NCBI GenBank assembly: GCA_964421595.1
Contig: CAYQXY010000007.1
Coordinates: 83,037 to 147,036 of the forward strand
Direction: 5' to 3'
DNA length: 64,000 bases
From: PXAP01 sp964421595
Lineage (GTDB): Bacteria; Bacteroidota; Bacteroidia; Bacteroidales; PUMT01
The notes under the pieces were generated by a model. The model worked only from the letters and a program-made list of their open reading frames with translations. It had not been told where the DNA came from and did no database searches. Position numbers and translations under genes: made by a program. Below are positions 15,886-25,684 of the stretch, in pieces. The first letter of the stretch is position 1, and each line of letters begins with the position of its first letter.

Positions 15886-16887
15886 ATGAATTTAATCACC
15901 GGAAAATTTATTCAGGTAATTATTCTGCTGGCATTAATTGCCTGCACCAATACCAGCAATACCAGCGATCAATCAGGATCAGATCCCGTCATGATAATTC
16001 TTGATACCGATATGGAGTCTGATGTTGATGATGTGGGTGCTCTTGCTATGCTCCATGCATTGGCCGATTTTGGTGAGACAGAAATTCTGGGCGTCATTGT
16101 ATGTGCAAAGAATCCATGGAGCCTGCTTTGTGCTGACCGTATAAACACATACTTTAACCGGCCGGATATACCCCTCGGACAACTGAAAGGGCCGGGAGTG
16201 GATCGTGAATCACTTTATGCACGTCAGATTGCAGAAGAGTTTCCCGGCACACTGCAAAGTTCCGAAGATGCACCCGATGCTGTAAGTCAATACAGGGGGA
16301 TTCTGGCTTCTCAGCCTGATAACAGCGTCATCATCCTGAGTATAGGATACCTCACTAACCTTCGTGACCTGGTTTTGAGTGGCCCTGACAGAATTAGTGA
16401 CCTCAGTGGCCGTGATCTGGTTGAGCAAAAGGTCAGGTTTTGGGTGTGTATGGGAGGCCAATTCCCTGATGGTCGTGAAGCCAATATCCGCTGGGATACC
16501 CCGGCTTCCATTGAAGCTTTAGATAGCTGGCCCACAGAGATAATCTTCAGCGGATGGGAAATCGGCCTGATGGATACAGGCGATCAGATCACCGATTTAC
16601 CCGAATCTAATCCGGTAAGAAAATCTTATGAATTATTTGGCCGGATACCTCATAAAAACTGGGATCAGGTAGCCGGACTCTATGCTGTAAGAGGTCTGGA
16701 TAACGGACCGGCCTCTGAATACTGGCAATTGTCTGAACCAGGAAAGATACTTATAGAAAGTGCCGAAGGCAGAAATGAATGGGAGGAATCTCCTGAAGGT
16801 TCACACAGATATCTTATTCAGGTTGGTTCCGACAAAGATATTGCCCGCGAAATTGATGCACTCATGATGCATTTGCCGGATAACTAA
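15886..16887 (+). CDS. Nucleoside hydrolase-like (IUNH family) lipoprotein
   Basis: 333 residues with a lipoprotein signal ending LIAC (C20). The mature protein begins with the inosine-uridine nucleoside hydrolase calcium motif: D40, D42, D46, D48 and D49 in DTDMESDVDD. Family enzymes hydrolyse the N-glycosidic bond of ribonucleosides using a bound Ca2+. The extracytoplasmic location and divergence from cytosolic IUNH (the middle has GRDLVEQKVRFWVCMGG and later NIRWDTPAS) suggest a periplasmic role, perhaps on nucleosides or other ribosides; this is inferred. It stands alone between divergent GH95 and convergent oxidoreductase genes. A tyrosine-rich C-terminus gives no further clue. Confidence 0.85.
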   Translation: MNLITGKFIQVIILLALIACTNTSNTSDQSGSDPVMIILDTDMESDVDDVGALAMLHALADFGETEILGVIVCAKNPWSLLCADRINTYFNRPDIPLGQLKGPGVDRESLYARQIAEEFPGTLQSSEDAPDAVSQYRGILASQPDNSVIILSIGYLTNLRDLVLSGPDRISDLSGRDLVEQKVRFWVCMGGQFPDGREANIRWDTPASIEALDSWPTEIIFSGWEIGLMDTGDQITDLPESNPVRKSYELFGRIPHKNWDQVAGLYAVRGLDNGPASEYWQLSEPGKILIESAEGRNEWEESPEGSHRYLIQVGSDKDIAREIDALMMHLPDN

Positions 16888-16945
16888 TGCCCCCCGCCGT
16901 TATACCATAAAAGAACATCCTGCAAGTGAAAGTATTAACGCTTTT

Positions 16946-17010
16946 ACCAGGTTAACCGGGTGTATCAAACTAATTTTCTACATTGACTGTAAATACTATT
17001 GTTACCTGGT
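16946..17010. repeat. Inverted repeat between convergent genes
   Basis: ACCAGGTTAAC (16946-16956) and GTTACCTGGT (17001-17010) are near-perfect inverted copies about 45 bases apart, between the nucleoside hydrolase stop and the stop of the leftward oxidoreductase gene. There is no T-tract, so terminator function is doubtful. Confidence 0.35.
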
Positions 17011-17139
17011 GTATGCTCTTCTCATGGAGAGAGAAATTCAGCCAGGCGGCGATTTAGAGGAAGACCTGTCTCCCTGAGGAACCAGGTTGTCCATTTAGAT
17101 TTTAATAAAAGCATGGGTGATCCCTTCCTGGCAACTATG

Positions 17140-18480
17140 TCAGACAGCCGGTGGTGTGCCGGGTACAGGAATTACAGTTTTAAAGTCGGGCAGGGGACCC
17201 ATATGGTATTCCTTTGGGCCTATCCTTAAATCGGAAGTCATCATTTCTTCCCAGGTAACCTCTTTGCCGGTATAGGCTGATTCTCTGCCCATAATGCCTG
17301 TAAGGGTGGAGTTGGCAAGTTCCTGAGCCTCATTTACCGGATTGTTTGTTCGGATGGCTGTGATAAAATTAATTATCTCCTGGTCATACGGCGATATTGC
17401 TACCCTGCCGGTTGATCGCCCCTCCTCGTTAAGAGGATATTCATATTCCCAGATCAATTCTCCGCTATTATCGAATATTTTGTTTTGACAATTTGTATAG
17501 CCCTTTGTGCCAAATATTATCTGGTCTACCTTATTGCTGCATCCATCAATTTCGCGAACCATACCCTGAAAATGTCTTTCATCATCAAATGTGAAATCGA
17601 CGCTGAAATAATCATACATGTCACCTGTCGGACGCCGGTGCCTGCCACCGAAGCCGGTTGCTTTAACCGGATGTTTTTCAAAAAACCAGTTTAGTATATC
17701 AATCTGGTGAACCAGCAAGTTCACAACTGAATCGCCCGTCTGCCAGGTCCAGTTGCCACGGTTCCGCAACATGGCTTCCATATCGCTCCATCCCTGCTGC
17801 CTGCTGACATTTCCGCCGGCTCCCTTGTTGTAATAGCAGTTTGCCGATATAATATCACCAATAACTCCGTTTTTTATCATACCGAAAGTCTTTACATAAT
17901 CAGCCTGATGCCGGTACTGAGTCCCTGCAACTACAGATAAACCAGCTGATTCAGCCATTTTTCCCGATGACATAACTGACCGTACTCCAACCGGATCAAC
18001 ACCTGCCGGTTTTTCTATAAAAACATGCTTTCTGGCCTGCACTGCGGCCTCAAAGTGCCCGGGCCTGAAGTGTGAGGCAGCAGCTTCAAGAACAATATCG
18101 ACACCTGAATCAATAACTTTTTTATATGCATCGAAACCAATAAAGCAATTTTGGTCCGGAATATCAACTCCCCGTTTTTCCTTCAATGCTTTTCTGCAAT
18201 TATCCAGGCGGTCCTGAAAAACATCTGCAAGGGCGGTTATCTGAAGGTTCGGTCCAGCATCCAGGAAATTAAATGCAGCACCTGTACCCCGGCTGCCACA
18301 ACCAATAAGTCCAGCCTTTAAAAGCGGTCCGTCAGGTGCCCGGTCGGGGAACACCGGTGAAACATATTTGTTTTTGCCCCGGCTACAGGAGGAGATCAGG
18401 GGGGCGCTTCCAATAGCTCCTATGGTGCTGAGTAAAGCTACCTTTTCTAAAAATTCACGTCTGTTGGTTGATGGTTTCAT
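17140..18480 (-). CDS. Secreted Gfo/Idh/MocA family oxidoreductase (paralogue A)
   Basis: 446 residues. The twin-arginine-type leader NRREFLEK is followed by a hydrophobic stretch and a lipobox-like LISSC, so it is probably Tat-exported and possibly lipidated. Rossmann motif: GLIGCGSRGTGAA near residues 58-70. The EKP motif that places the catalytic lysine is in FIEKPAGVDPVGVR near residues 153-166. The C-terminal domain carries TGFGGRHRR and DMYDYFSVDF. Family enzymes oxidise or reduce sugar hydroxyls with tightly held NAD(P); exported Bacteroidota members act on glycosides. It lies 350 bases downstream of close paralogue B, and the two match in nearly every motif, a tandem duplication. Confidence 0.9.
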   Translation of the reverse strand: MKPSTNRREFLEKVALLSTIGAIGSAPLISSCSRGKNKYVSPVFPDRAPDGPLLKAGLIGCGSRGTGAAFNFLDAGPNLQITALADVFQDRLDNCRKALKEKRGVDIPDQNCFIGFDAYKKVIDSGVDIVLEAAASHFRPGHFEAAVQARKHVFIEKPAGVDPVGVRSVMSSGKMAESAGLSVVAGTQYRHQADYVKTFGMIKNGVIGDIISANCYYNKGAGGNVSRQQGWSDMEAMLRNRGNWTWQTGDSVVNLLVHQIDILNWFFEKHPVKATGFGGRHRRPTGDMYDYFSVDFTFDDERHFQGMVREIDGCSNKVDQIIFGTKGYTNCQNKIFDNSGELIWEYEYPLNEEGRSTGRVAISPYDQEIINFITAIRTNNPVNEAQELANSTLTGIMGRESAYTGKEVTWEEMMTSDLRIGPKEYHMGPLPDFKTVIPVPGTPPAV

Positions 18481-18830
18481 AATATAAGGTTATGAATATA
18501 AATCGATTTCAGTGACAGTCGATCAGATTTTTTCCAGGTCATATTAGTTTTACGAATATTTATCACCCGGAAACCGATCACCCGGGCATGTTTCAGGCAA
18601 CTTCTTGAATATCTGCAGCGAACATAATATTCGTTCTAAGGGCATTAACTTCATTTAAACAATATTTTGCTAAAATAGGTTATTTTAAAAGATATGTGAT
18701 TTTAAAATCTTAATTATAAGTATCGATTCTCTGTTTTATCTATTTGATCCAGGTCAGATTTTAAGAAGACCCGAATGAAAAAACCCCCGGAACAATCCGG
18801 GGGTCAGTATATTTATAAGGTTTATTGATT
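18481..18830. other. Intergenic region between tandem oxidoreductase genes
   Basis: 350 bases. It contains the terminator of paralogue B (18778-18804) and should contain the promoter of paralogue A. No TAnnTTTG box was recognised on the minus strand. The rest is A/T-rich and without recognisable features. Confidence 0.6.
18778..18804 (-). terminator. Rho-independent terminator of oxidoreductase paralogue B
   Basis: On the minus strand an eight-base stem ACCCCCGG/CCGGGGGT with a six-base loop is followed by six Ts. It lies 27 bases after the stop codon of the 18831-20189 gene, so the two tandem oxidoreductase genes are probably separate transcripts. Confidence 0.9.
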
Positions 18831-20189
18831 TTAACTGGAGCGCGGAACAGGATCTGATCCCGGAACCGGTATAACAGCCTTGAAATCCGGATAGTCACCC
18901 AGATAATAATCTGATGGGCCGATTTTAAGATCTGAAGTCATCATTTCATCCCATGTTTTCTCCAGGCCTGAATAGGCAGATTCTCTTCCCATTATGCCGG
19001 TAAGACTTGACTCCGCCAGGCTCTGAGCCTCATTGAGAGGACTGTTGGTTCTGATTGCAGTCACAAAATTTATTATTTCCTGGTCATAGGGTGATATTGC
19101 AACTCTTCCGGTTGAACGGCCATCCTCTCCTACAGGGTACTCATATTCCCAGGTAACATTGCCTCCGTAATCATATATTTTATTCTGACAATTCGTATAG
19201 CCTTTTGTGCCAAAAATTATCTCTTCGACCTTATTGAAACAACCGTCTATTTCACGGGTCATTCCATGAACGTGTCTTTCATCATCAAACACAAGATCAA
19301 CACTGAAATAATCATACATATCGCCCGATTGCCTGCGGTGCCTGCCACCAAACCCCGTTGCCCTGGCAGGATGTTTCCCGAAGAACCAGTTTACTACATC
19401 AACATTATGTACCAGCAGGTTGACGAATGAATCGCCGGTTTGCCATACCCAGTTGGCCCTGTCCCTGATCATCGCCTCCATATCGCTCCACCCTGGTTGT
19501 CTCCTTGTAACTGTTTGGGCCAGACGGTTCCAGTAGATATTGGCAGAAACCAGGTCACCAATGGCACCGTTTTTAACCATGCTATACGTCTCAATATAGT
19601 CACGCTGATGTCTTCTCTGTGTTCCTGCAACAACTGTTAATCCGGCTGATTCAGCCATTTTTCCGGTAGCCATTACCGATCTTACACCTACGGGATCGAC
19701 TCCGGCAGGTTTTTCAATAAACACATGTTTTCTTGCCTGCACGGCGGCTTCAAAATGTAATGGCCTGAAATGGGTTGCGGCGGCATCAAGTATAATATCA
19801 ACCCCTGAATCTATTACCTTCTGATAGGCATCAAAGCCCAGAAAACAATTTTCGTCGGGGATATCAACTCCACGTTGCTCTTTTAGTTGTTTACGGCAAT
19901 TATCAATCTTGTCCTGGAAAAGATCTGCAATTGCTGTTATCTGTAAATTTGGACCTGCGTCAATAAAATTAAATGCAGCACCGGTACCCCTGCTTCCGCA
20001 ACCAATCAGTCCGGCTTTTAAGAGTGGTCCGTCAGGGGCTCTTTCTGGTAAAACGGGTGCAACATACTTTGTTCCCCTTGATCCACATGATGAGAGCATA
20101 TTGCTGGCTCCAATTGCCCCTAATGTACTTAATGCAGCAACGCCTCCTATAAAAGCCCGTCTGCTGTTTGATTCTGGTTTCTTATTCAT
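18831..20189 (-). CDS. Secreted Gfo/Idh/MocA family oxidoreductase (paralogue B)
   Basis: About 452 residues from ATG 20189; the frame also allows a GTG at 20219, but the ATG gives a better-proportioned leader. Twin-arginine-type leader SNSRRAFIGG, then a lipobox-like MLSSC. Rossmann motif GLIGCGSRGTGAA, EKP motif in FIEKPAGVDPVGVR, and a C-terminal domain with ATGFGGRHRR and DMYDYFSVDL. It differs from paralogue A in places such as AAATHFRPLHFEAA versus AAASHFRPGHFEAA and an insert at RLAQTVTRRQPGWSDM. Family role: NAD-dependent oxidation or reduction of a sugar hydroxyl, probably at C3, outside the cytoplasm. It is divergent from SusC 1 across a 549-base region and carries its own terminator. 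Confidence 0.9.
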   Translation of the reverse strand: MNKKPESNSRRAFIGGVAALSTLGAIGASNMLSSCGSRGTKYVAPVLPERAPDGPLLKAGLIGCGSRGTGAAFNFIDAGPNLQITAIADLFQDKIDNCRKQLKEQRGVDIPDENCFLGFDAYQKVIDSGVDIILDAAATHFRPLHFEAAVQARKHVFIEKPAGVDPVGVRSVMATGKMAESAGLTVVAGTQRRHQRDYIETYSMVKNGAIGDLVSANIYWNRLAQTVTRRQPGWSDMEAMIRDRANWVWQTGDSFVNLLVHNVDVVNWFFGKHPARATGFGGRHRRQSGDMYDYFSVDLVFDDERHVHGMTREIDGCFNKVEEIIFGTKGYTNCQNKIYDYGGNVTWEYEYPVGEDGRSTGRVAISPYDQEIINFVTAIRTNSPLNEAQSLAESSLTGIMGRESAYSGLEKTWDEMMTSDLKIGPSDYYLGDYPDFKAVIPVPGSDPVPRSS

Positions 20190-20738
20190 TTTGGTGAGTT
20201 GGTTTTTTTTCAATTGCACAAAATATTGAATTATTTACTTGAATGCAAATATTATGAAAAATGTTTTTCTAGTTCTTCTAGAATCCTTTGTTTCAGAGCA
20301 TTTTTTAAAAGGTGTTACTGTCGGACAACATTCATTCAGTGTTTTATAAAAAATTAACATATATAATCTGTAATTATATAAAAGTTTAATAAATTTGTGT
20401 CAATGCTTTATTAATTGGGAGGTGTAAATTTTTTTAGCTTTAATATATAAGAAATGAGATTCTGTTTTTCTGATAATTTATACAAATATCACATTAATAA
20501 TGCATTACTAATTATTATTTTAAGTCCGGCCAGTAATACTGCAGATTATTTGCTGATTTAAATATTATATTTTAACTTGCATATGTTTAAACATAGTATG
20601 CAATAGTCCAGCATTCATAATCGTCACATTTTTTATTTCGTATTTTTTATCTGCCATTATTTAACCATATTTAAGTATAGCAGTGACCGATCTTTTAATT
20701 TCATTAAAGTATATCTAATCCTAAAAACAAAATGCACT
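20190..20738. other. Divergent control region between oxidoreductase B and SusC 1
   Basis: 549 very A/T-rich bases without a credible gene. It should hold promoters for both directions. The only recognisable element is a TAAATTTG box at 20390-20397 facing SusC 1, which would leave a leader of about 335 bases. Confidence 0.6.
20390..20397 (+). promoter_or_regulatory. Possible -7 box upstream of SusC 1
   Basis: TAAATTTG matches TAnnTTTG. A weak CTG lies where the -33 TTG should be. It would give a long 5' leader for the susCD mRNA, a common setting for post-transcriptional control in Bacteroidota; this is inference. Confidence 0.3.
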
Positions 20739-23700
20739 ATGAAAAAATCTTCCAGAAAAATGGATCTTCTTTTTAGTCAAAGAAAATCCAGTATTCATTT
20801 TTCCATTAAGTTGATTTTGTGCTTAATGCTATTTTCAATAGCAAATGCAGGCACAACAGCGTATTCACAGGTGACTGTTCAGGGTGTAGTGACTGATGCA
20901 CAATCCGGTGAATCATTGCCCGGTGTGAATATTACCATAGTAGGTACGATGATGGGCACAGTTACAGACATAGATGGCCAGTATAGCCTTTCGGTCGCAC
21001 CGGATGCCGAACTTGAGTTTTCATATATTGGATATTTAACAACACGCGTCCCTGTCGAAGGAAGGCAGCAAATTGATGTTCAAATGAGCATAGACCTGGC
21101 TGAACTGGATGAGGTAGTTGTTGTTGGATACGGTGTTCAAAGAAGGTCAGATATTACAGGATCAGTGGGAATGGCAAGGGGTGAGGACATCCTTGAGGTT
21201 CCGGCATTTAATGCTATGCAGGGTTTAAGAGGCAGGGTTTCCGGAGTCAATATTTTCACCAATTCCGGATCGCCGACAGGAAGCACAAGGGTAATGATAA
21301 GGGGGATAGGGACCATTAATGCATCTGCGAATCCTCTTTATGTTGTAGATGGTGTAGTAATGGAAAACTTTAACCTAGTCAATCCGAATGACATAGAGAG
21401 TATTGAGGTACTCAAGGATGCTTCGGCTACTGCAATTTATGGCGCACGTGGTGCCAACGGTGTACTCCTTATTTCAACAAAGCGCGGTGCCACTTCGCCT
21501 GGTGTTGAAGTTAGCTATGAGACCTATGCAAGTGTTGGTGAACTAAGGAGAGAAATGGACCTGCTTGATGCGAATGAATTTATGGAAGTTCTTCAGCGTG
21601 GTTACGATAACGCTCCCCAATACAGGAATTATGCTCCAGGTAACGAACCTGTTCTGTCCAGGAACGATCCTAATTTATTCGATTCAAACGGGAATCCTCT
21701 TTACAATACAAACTGGCAGCGGGAAGCAACCAGAACGGCCTTTTCCCATAATCATCAGCTTAACATAAGGCAGGCAGGTGAAAATTCTTCTGTAGGTGCC
21801 TTTTTAAACTTTACTGACAGGGAAGGAATTATGTTGAATTCCTGGATGAAACGTGCCAATGCAAGAGTTGCATATGATGCCAATCCAAAGAGCTGGTTGT
21901 CAATGGGGACAAACATGATGGTAAACTACACCTGGGAAAATAGTGTTCAGGAAGATGGTGGTAACCAGATGCCCCGCCGTACAATGATTGAGATGCCTCC
22001 AATTTTTCCGGTAAAATTTCCTGACGGAAGCTGGGCGAATTCATTTTCAATAGAAGATGATTATGGAACAGAAGCAATGGCCAATCCGGTACATGTTCTT
22101 ACAACACAGGAAAGATTAAATAACAGGACCCAGATTTTCGGAAACACTTTTCTGAACTTTCATATCCTTCCAGGCCTTGATTTCAGGACACAGATCGGAC
22201 TTGACATGCAATCGAACGAATGGCGCTATTACAGTCCGGGTGACCTGATAAATATCTCTGCACCGAATGCACGTGCAACAATACAAAATCAGGAGATCTT
22301 ATACTGGCAGCAGGAAAACTTTCTGACATATAATGCAGTAAGGGAGGATCACAGACTTAATGCTGTACTGGGTTTAAGCTGGCAGGAACGCAGTTTCAGG
22401 TCAAATTCCATGGGTACAAGTGGATTTGCCGATGATTTTTACAAATATAATAATATAGGCGCAGCAACCACTCCTGATCCTCCCGGTTCAAATGCCAATT
22501 TATGGTCGATGAACTCTTACTTCCTTAGGGCAAGTTATACTTTCAGGGAAAGATATATGGCAACATTTACAGGACGTGTTGATGGTTCGTCAAGATTTGG
22601 AGCTGACAATAAATATGGATACTTCCCTTCAGGAGGAATAGGATGGTTGATATCCAACGAAGATTTTATGGCTGACAATAATTTGATTAATGTACTTAAA
22701 CTGCGTGCCAGCTATGGTATAACAGGTAATACAGAAATAGGACAATATCAGTCACTTGCAACTGTCGGGTCCGGAACAGTGCTTATAGGCGGTAACAGGG
22801 TTACATCCAGCTGGGTAAACAGGCTGGCCAATCCTTCACTTGAGTGGGAGAAGACATCACAGTTTAATATCGGACTTGATGTTGCCTTGCTTGACAGGAG
22901 AATTACTTTTGACGTGGACTATTACCACAAGTTAACCACTGACCTGCTCCTTGCAAGGCCGGTGCCCCGTACAACTGGATTTGCATCTGTAACCGACAAC
23001 ATCGGGTCGGTATCAAACCGTGGGATAGATTTCATGCTTACCACTTCAAACGTTGAATCGCAGAATTTCAGGTGGGGATCTACCGTTAACCTGAACTATA
23101 ACCAGAACCGCATTGAGAAACTGGGGGAACAGGATGAGGATATATTTCCCGGACCTTGGTGGGTGTCGGGCAGCCAGATTATTTTAAGGGTTGGAGAACC
23201 ATTAAGTGCTTTCTATGGTTACCGGCGACTTGGTGTTTGGGGTACTGATGAGGCTGCTGAAGCTGCTGCCGTGGGCGCTGTCCCCGGAGTTGCAAAACGT
23301 TCTTCAGAACGTGAAATTATTGGAAAAGGGATACCTGACTGGACAGGAAGCTTCATTAACAGGTTCCAGTATGGCAATCTTGACCTGACAGTTGATCTGC
23401 AGTTTGTCTATGGAGTAGAAATAATGCAACAATTCTACCATTCTGTAGAAGACAGGACGGGATATTCAAGTGGACTGGCAAGTATCCTGCATCAGGGCTG
23501 GACACCTGAAAATCAGAATACCATGGTGCAACAGGTCAGAAATGCTCCGCTGAGCGGACAAAACAGTGAAGTAGATGATCACTGGGTTGTTGACGGCTCA
23601 TACCTGAGAGGCAATCTGATTTCACTTGGTTATTCACTTACTCCGCAAACCCTAACCAGATTGGGGGTGAGCTCACTCAGGGTTCATGCAAGTGTTGAAA

Positions 23701-23846
23701 ATGCCTTTGTTATTCATTCTGATGAATTCCAGGGATTCGATCCGGAGGCAACTTCCTGGGGAGGAAACCAGTGGGGACAAAATATGTTTTTCTTCCAGTA
23801 CCCAAGGCCCCGCACATATACAATGGGAGTAAGTGTTAGTTTTTAA
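20739..23846 (+). CDS. SusC/RagA-family TonB-linked outer-membrane transporter (pair 1)
   Basis: 1035 residues. Signal peptide with a charged N-region and cleavage near AYSQ (residue 43). Next is a carboxypeptidase-regulatory-like domain (VQGVVTDAQSGESLPGVNI onward, about 46-120), then the plug opening DEVVVVGYGVQRRSDITG and ending YGARGANGVLLIST (about 125-245), then the 22-strand barrel, which ends in an aromatic residue (SVSF). Family members form the barrel under a SusD lid and import oligosaccharides with TonB energy. The cognate SusD gene begins 19 bases downstream. No ECF-sigma or hybrid two-component regulator is adjacent. The ATG at 20739 gives a normal signal peptide; residues M8 and beyond are less likely starts. 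Confidence 0.95.
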   Translation: MKKSSRKMDLLFSQRKSSIHFSIKLILCLMLFSIANAGTTAYSQVTVQGVVTDAQSGESLPGVNITIVGTMMGTVTDIDGQYSLSVAPDAELEFSYIGYLTTRVPVEGRQQIDVQMSIDLAELDEVVVVGYGVQRRSDITGSVGMARGEDILEVPAFNAMQGLRGRVSGVNIFTNSGSPTGSTRVMIRGIGTINASANPLYVVDGVVMENFNLVNPNDIESIEVLKDASATAIYGARGANGVLLISTKRGATSPGVEVSYETYASVGELRREMDLLDANEFMEVLQRGYDNAPQYRNYAPGNEPVLSRNDPNLFDSNGNPLYNTNWQREATRTAFSHNHQLNIRQAGENSSVGAFLNFTDREGIMLNSWMKRANARVAYDANPKSWLSMGTNMMVNYTWENSVQEDGGNQMPRRTMIEMPPIFPVKFPDGSWANSFSIEDDYGTEAMANPVHVLTTQERLNNRTQIFGNTFLNFHILPGLDFRTQIGLDMQSNEWRYYSPGDLINISAPNARATIQNQEILYWQQENFLTYNAVREDHRLNAVLGLSWQERSFRSNSMGTSGFADDFYKYNNIGAATTPDPPGSNANLWSMNSYFLRASYTFRERYMATFTGRVDGSSRFGADNKYGYFPSGGIGWLISNEDFMADNNLINVLKLRASYGITGNTEIGQYQSLATVGSGTVLIGGNRVTSSWVNRLANPSLEWEKTSQFNIGLDVALLDRRITFDVDYYHKLTTDLLLARPVPRTTGFASVTDNIGSVSNRGIDFMLTTSNVESQNFRWGSTVNLNYNQNRIEKLGEQDEDIFPGPWWVSGSQIILRVGEPLSAFYGYRRLGVWGTDEAAEAAAVGAVPGVAKRSSEREIIGKGIPDWTGSFINRFQYGNLDLTVDLQFVYGVEIMQQFYHSVEDRTGYSSGLASILHQGWTPENQNTMVQQVRNAPLSGQNSEVDDHWVVDGSYLRGNLISLGYSLTPQTLTRLGVSSLRVHASVENAFVIHSDEFQGFDPEATSWGGNQWGQNMFFFQYPRPRTYTMGVSVSF

Positions 23847-23865
23847 CAATAATAATATAAGAGAT

Positions 23866-25434
23866 ATGAAAAAATTATTGGTTTTACTTTCAGGAATTCT
23901 GATTCTTACTGCATGTGAAGATTTTCTATTGGAAACACCGCAGGATCAATTGGATGTTAATCAGTTTTTCAGCGACCCCTCACATGCATATAATGCTGTG
24001 AGCATACTATACAGAAATGGTGTGCCGGGCTTTTACGGAGCCGGCGGAGCCTATAGCGGCAGCACGATGATGATTGGCGGATATATGTCAGGGCTCTTTG
24101 ACAATGAATACAAGGGGCAGGAGGTTCATGTACAGCATGCTCATAATCTTACATTGACTCCGATTAATATGGCCAATTATCTTGACAATATATGGAACAA
24201 TACCTACCTGGCTGTGTCAAGAGCGAATTCAGCCATTAAGTATATTCCTGATACTCCGGGACTTTCTGATTCGGAAAAAGTCAATCTTATAGCTCAGGCA
24301 CGCTTCTTCAGGGCTTTGAATTATTTTCATCTTGTGAAAACGTTCGGCGATGTACCATTAATCACTGAGCCATATGAGTCACTCGAAAATCTTTATGTTG
24401 AGCGTACTCCTGTACAGTCAGTTTATCAGCAAATAGTAACTGACCTGGAATACATAATCAATGAAAGCGCCCTGAATTATGTACCAATGCCTGCTAACAA
24501 TTATCGAGTCAGCAAAGCTGCCGCTGCAACATTGCTTGCAGATGTATATCTCACAATGAGCGGATATCCGGTTCAGAATGATAATTATGCGAATGCTGCG
24601 ACTGCTGCCAGGCGAGTTATCAACAGTGGCAATTTAAATCTGATACCCAATGGCGCAACAGAAGCAGAAAGTGCATATAATGTGCTCAGGACATCTGATA
24701 ATGAAAGTGAATATATTTATGTTGTAGAGTACTCAGCAGGCATCGCAGAGAACGGATGGTTGCCGGCTTATAGCTATCCCAACAGACTTGCAGCTTTTGG
24801 CCTTTTTCGGTATGATATTACAGTTAATGTATACAGGCCATTGGATGAGATACTGCAGATCTATGATCCCAACGATGATCTTAGGATACAGGAGAAACAG
24901 TTTTTTCATTCAAGTGTGACAAGAGCGGGGACCACTTATGAATATGAGGTTTCACCATATCTGTGGCATGATGATGTAGCTCTTTTTGAAACACGGAGAG
25001 GCGATAAGGATCAGTATATATACCGTTACGCCGAAGTTTTACTCATCGCTGCCGAGGCTATTGCCCGGTCAGAAGGTGTGACAGCCGAAGCTATAGATTA
25101 CCTGGTACAAGTCAGGAGCAGGGGATACTGGCAAACCGATGAGAATGTATTAAGAGCCCAGCTTACCGGCCTTTCAGTTGAAGAATTTGTCAGGGAAGTA
25201 TGGACTGAAAGGCTAAGGGAGTTCCCGCTTGAATTCAAACTTTGGAACGATGTTCAGAGAACCAGATTGTTTCCTGTAACATCAGAGGCCAATCCCGGAC
25301 AGGTTAATTTTGTGAATGTTGTAGGCCATACTAATGCATGGGGTCATGCATTACAGGAAAGGCATCTGTTACTGCCTATTTCAGAGAATGAGATACAGCG
25401 TAACCCAAATCTGGTGCAGAATCCGGGTTATTAG
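23866..25434 (+). CDS. SusD/RagB-family nutrient-binding lipoprotein (pair 1)
   Basis: About 522 residues from ATG 23866. The open frame extends 33 bases further upstream into the SusC gene, but this ATG begins the signal MKKLLVLLSGILILTAC with lipidated Cys at residue 17. Typical SusD features follow: ARFFRALNYFHLVKTFGDVPL (the TPR helix), RYAEVLLIAAEA and the C-terminal ERLREFPLEFKLWND, ending with QRNPNLVQNPGY. SusD covers the SusC barrel on the cell surface and binds the glycan. It is co-transcribed with SusC 1 and followed by a strong terminator. Confidence 0.95.
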   Translation: MKKLLVLLSGILILTACEDFLLETPQDQLDVNQFFSDPSHAYNAVSILYRNGVPGFYGAGGAYSGSTMMIGGYMSGLFDNEYKGQEVHVQHAHNLTLTPINMANYLDNIWNNTYLAVSRANSAIKYIPDTPGLSDSEKVNLIAQARFFRALNYFHLVKTFGDVPLITEPYESLENLYVERTPVQSVYQQIVTDLEYIINESALNYVPMPANNYRVSKAAAATLLADVYLTMSGYPVQNDNYANAATAARRVINSGNLNLIPNGATEAESAYNVLRTSDNESEYIYVVEYSAGIAENGWLPAYSYPNRLAAFGLFRYDITVNVYRPLDEILQIYDPNDDLRIQEKQFFHSSVTRAGTTYEYEVSPYLWHDDVALFETRRGDKDQYIYRYAEVLLIAAEAIARSEGVTAEAIDYLVQVRSRGYWQTDENVLRAQLTGLSVEEFVREVWTERLREFPLEFKLWNDVQRTRLFPVTSEANPGQVNFVNVVGHTNAWGHALQERHLLLPISENEIQRNPNLVQNPGY

Positions 25435-25456
25435 TGTTGATAATAAATTTTTCAGA

Positions 25457-25496
25457 ATACCAGGTACCGGGGGAATATCCCGGCCTGGTATTTTTT
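25457..25496 (+). terminator. Rho-independent terminator after SusCD pair 1
   Basis: ATACCAGG pairs with CCTGGTAT and an inner CCGGG pairs with CCCGG, followed directly by a run of Ts. It lies 22 bases after the SusD stop codon. Confidence 0.92.
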
Positions 25497-25684
25497 CAGA
25501 TAGCCATAATGTTTCTGATATTCCTTGGATCACCTGGCAGAATAGCTCTATATTTAGGCTGAATTATTTCTAATCTCACCTTTTTCGCTCTTTGCCAATG
25601 ATGTGAATGCCTTGTGATCTGGTTTCTAATTACGGGGAACGAAATTTTCACATTCAGCTAATGACTTTTAATAAGCGACTTATC

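Noticed and set aside
16999..17229. 76-codon open frame on the plus strand
   Set aside because: It overlaps the 3' end of oxidoreductase paralogue A on the opposite strand and shows no domain.
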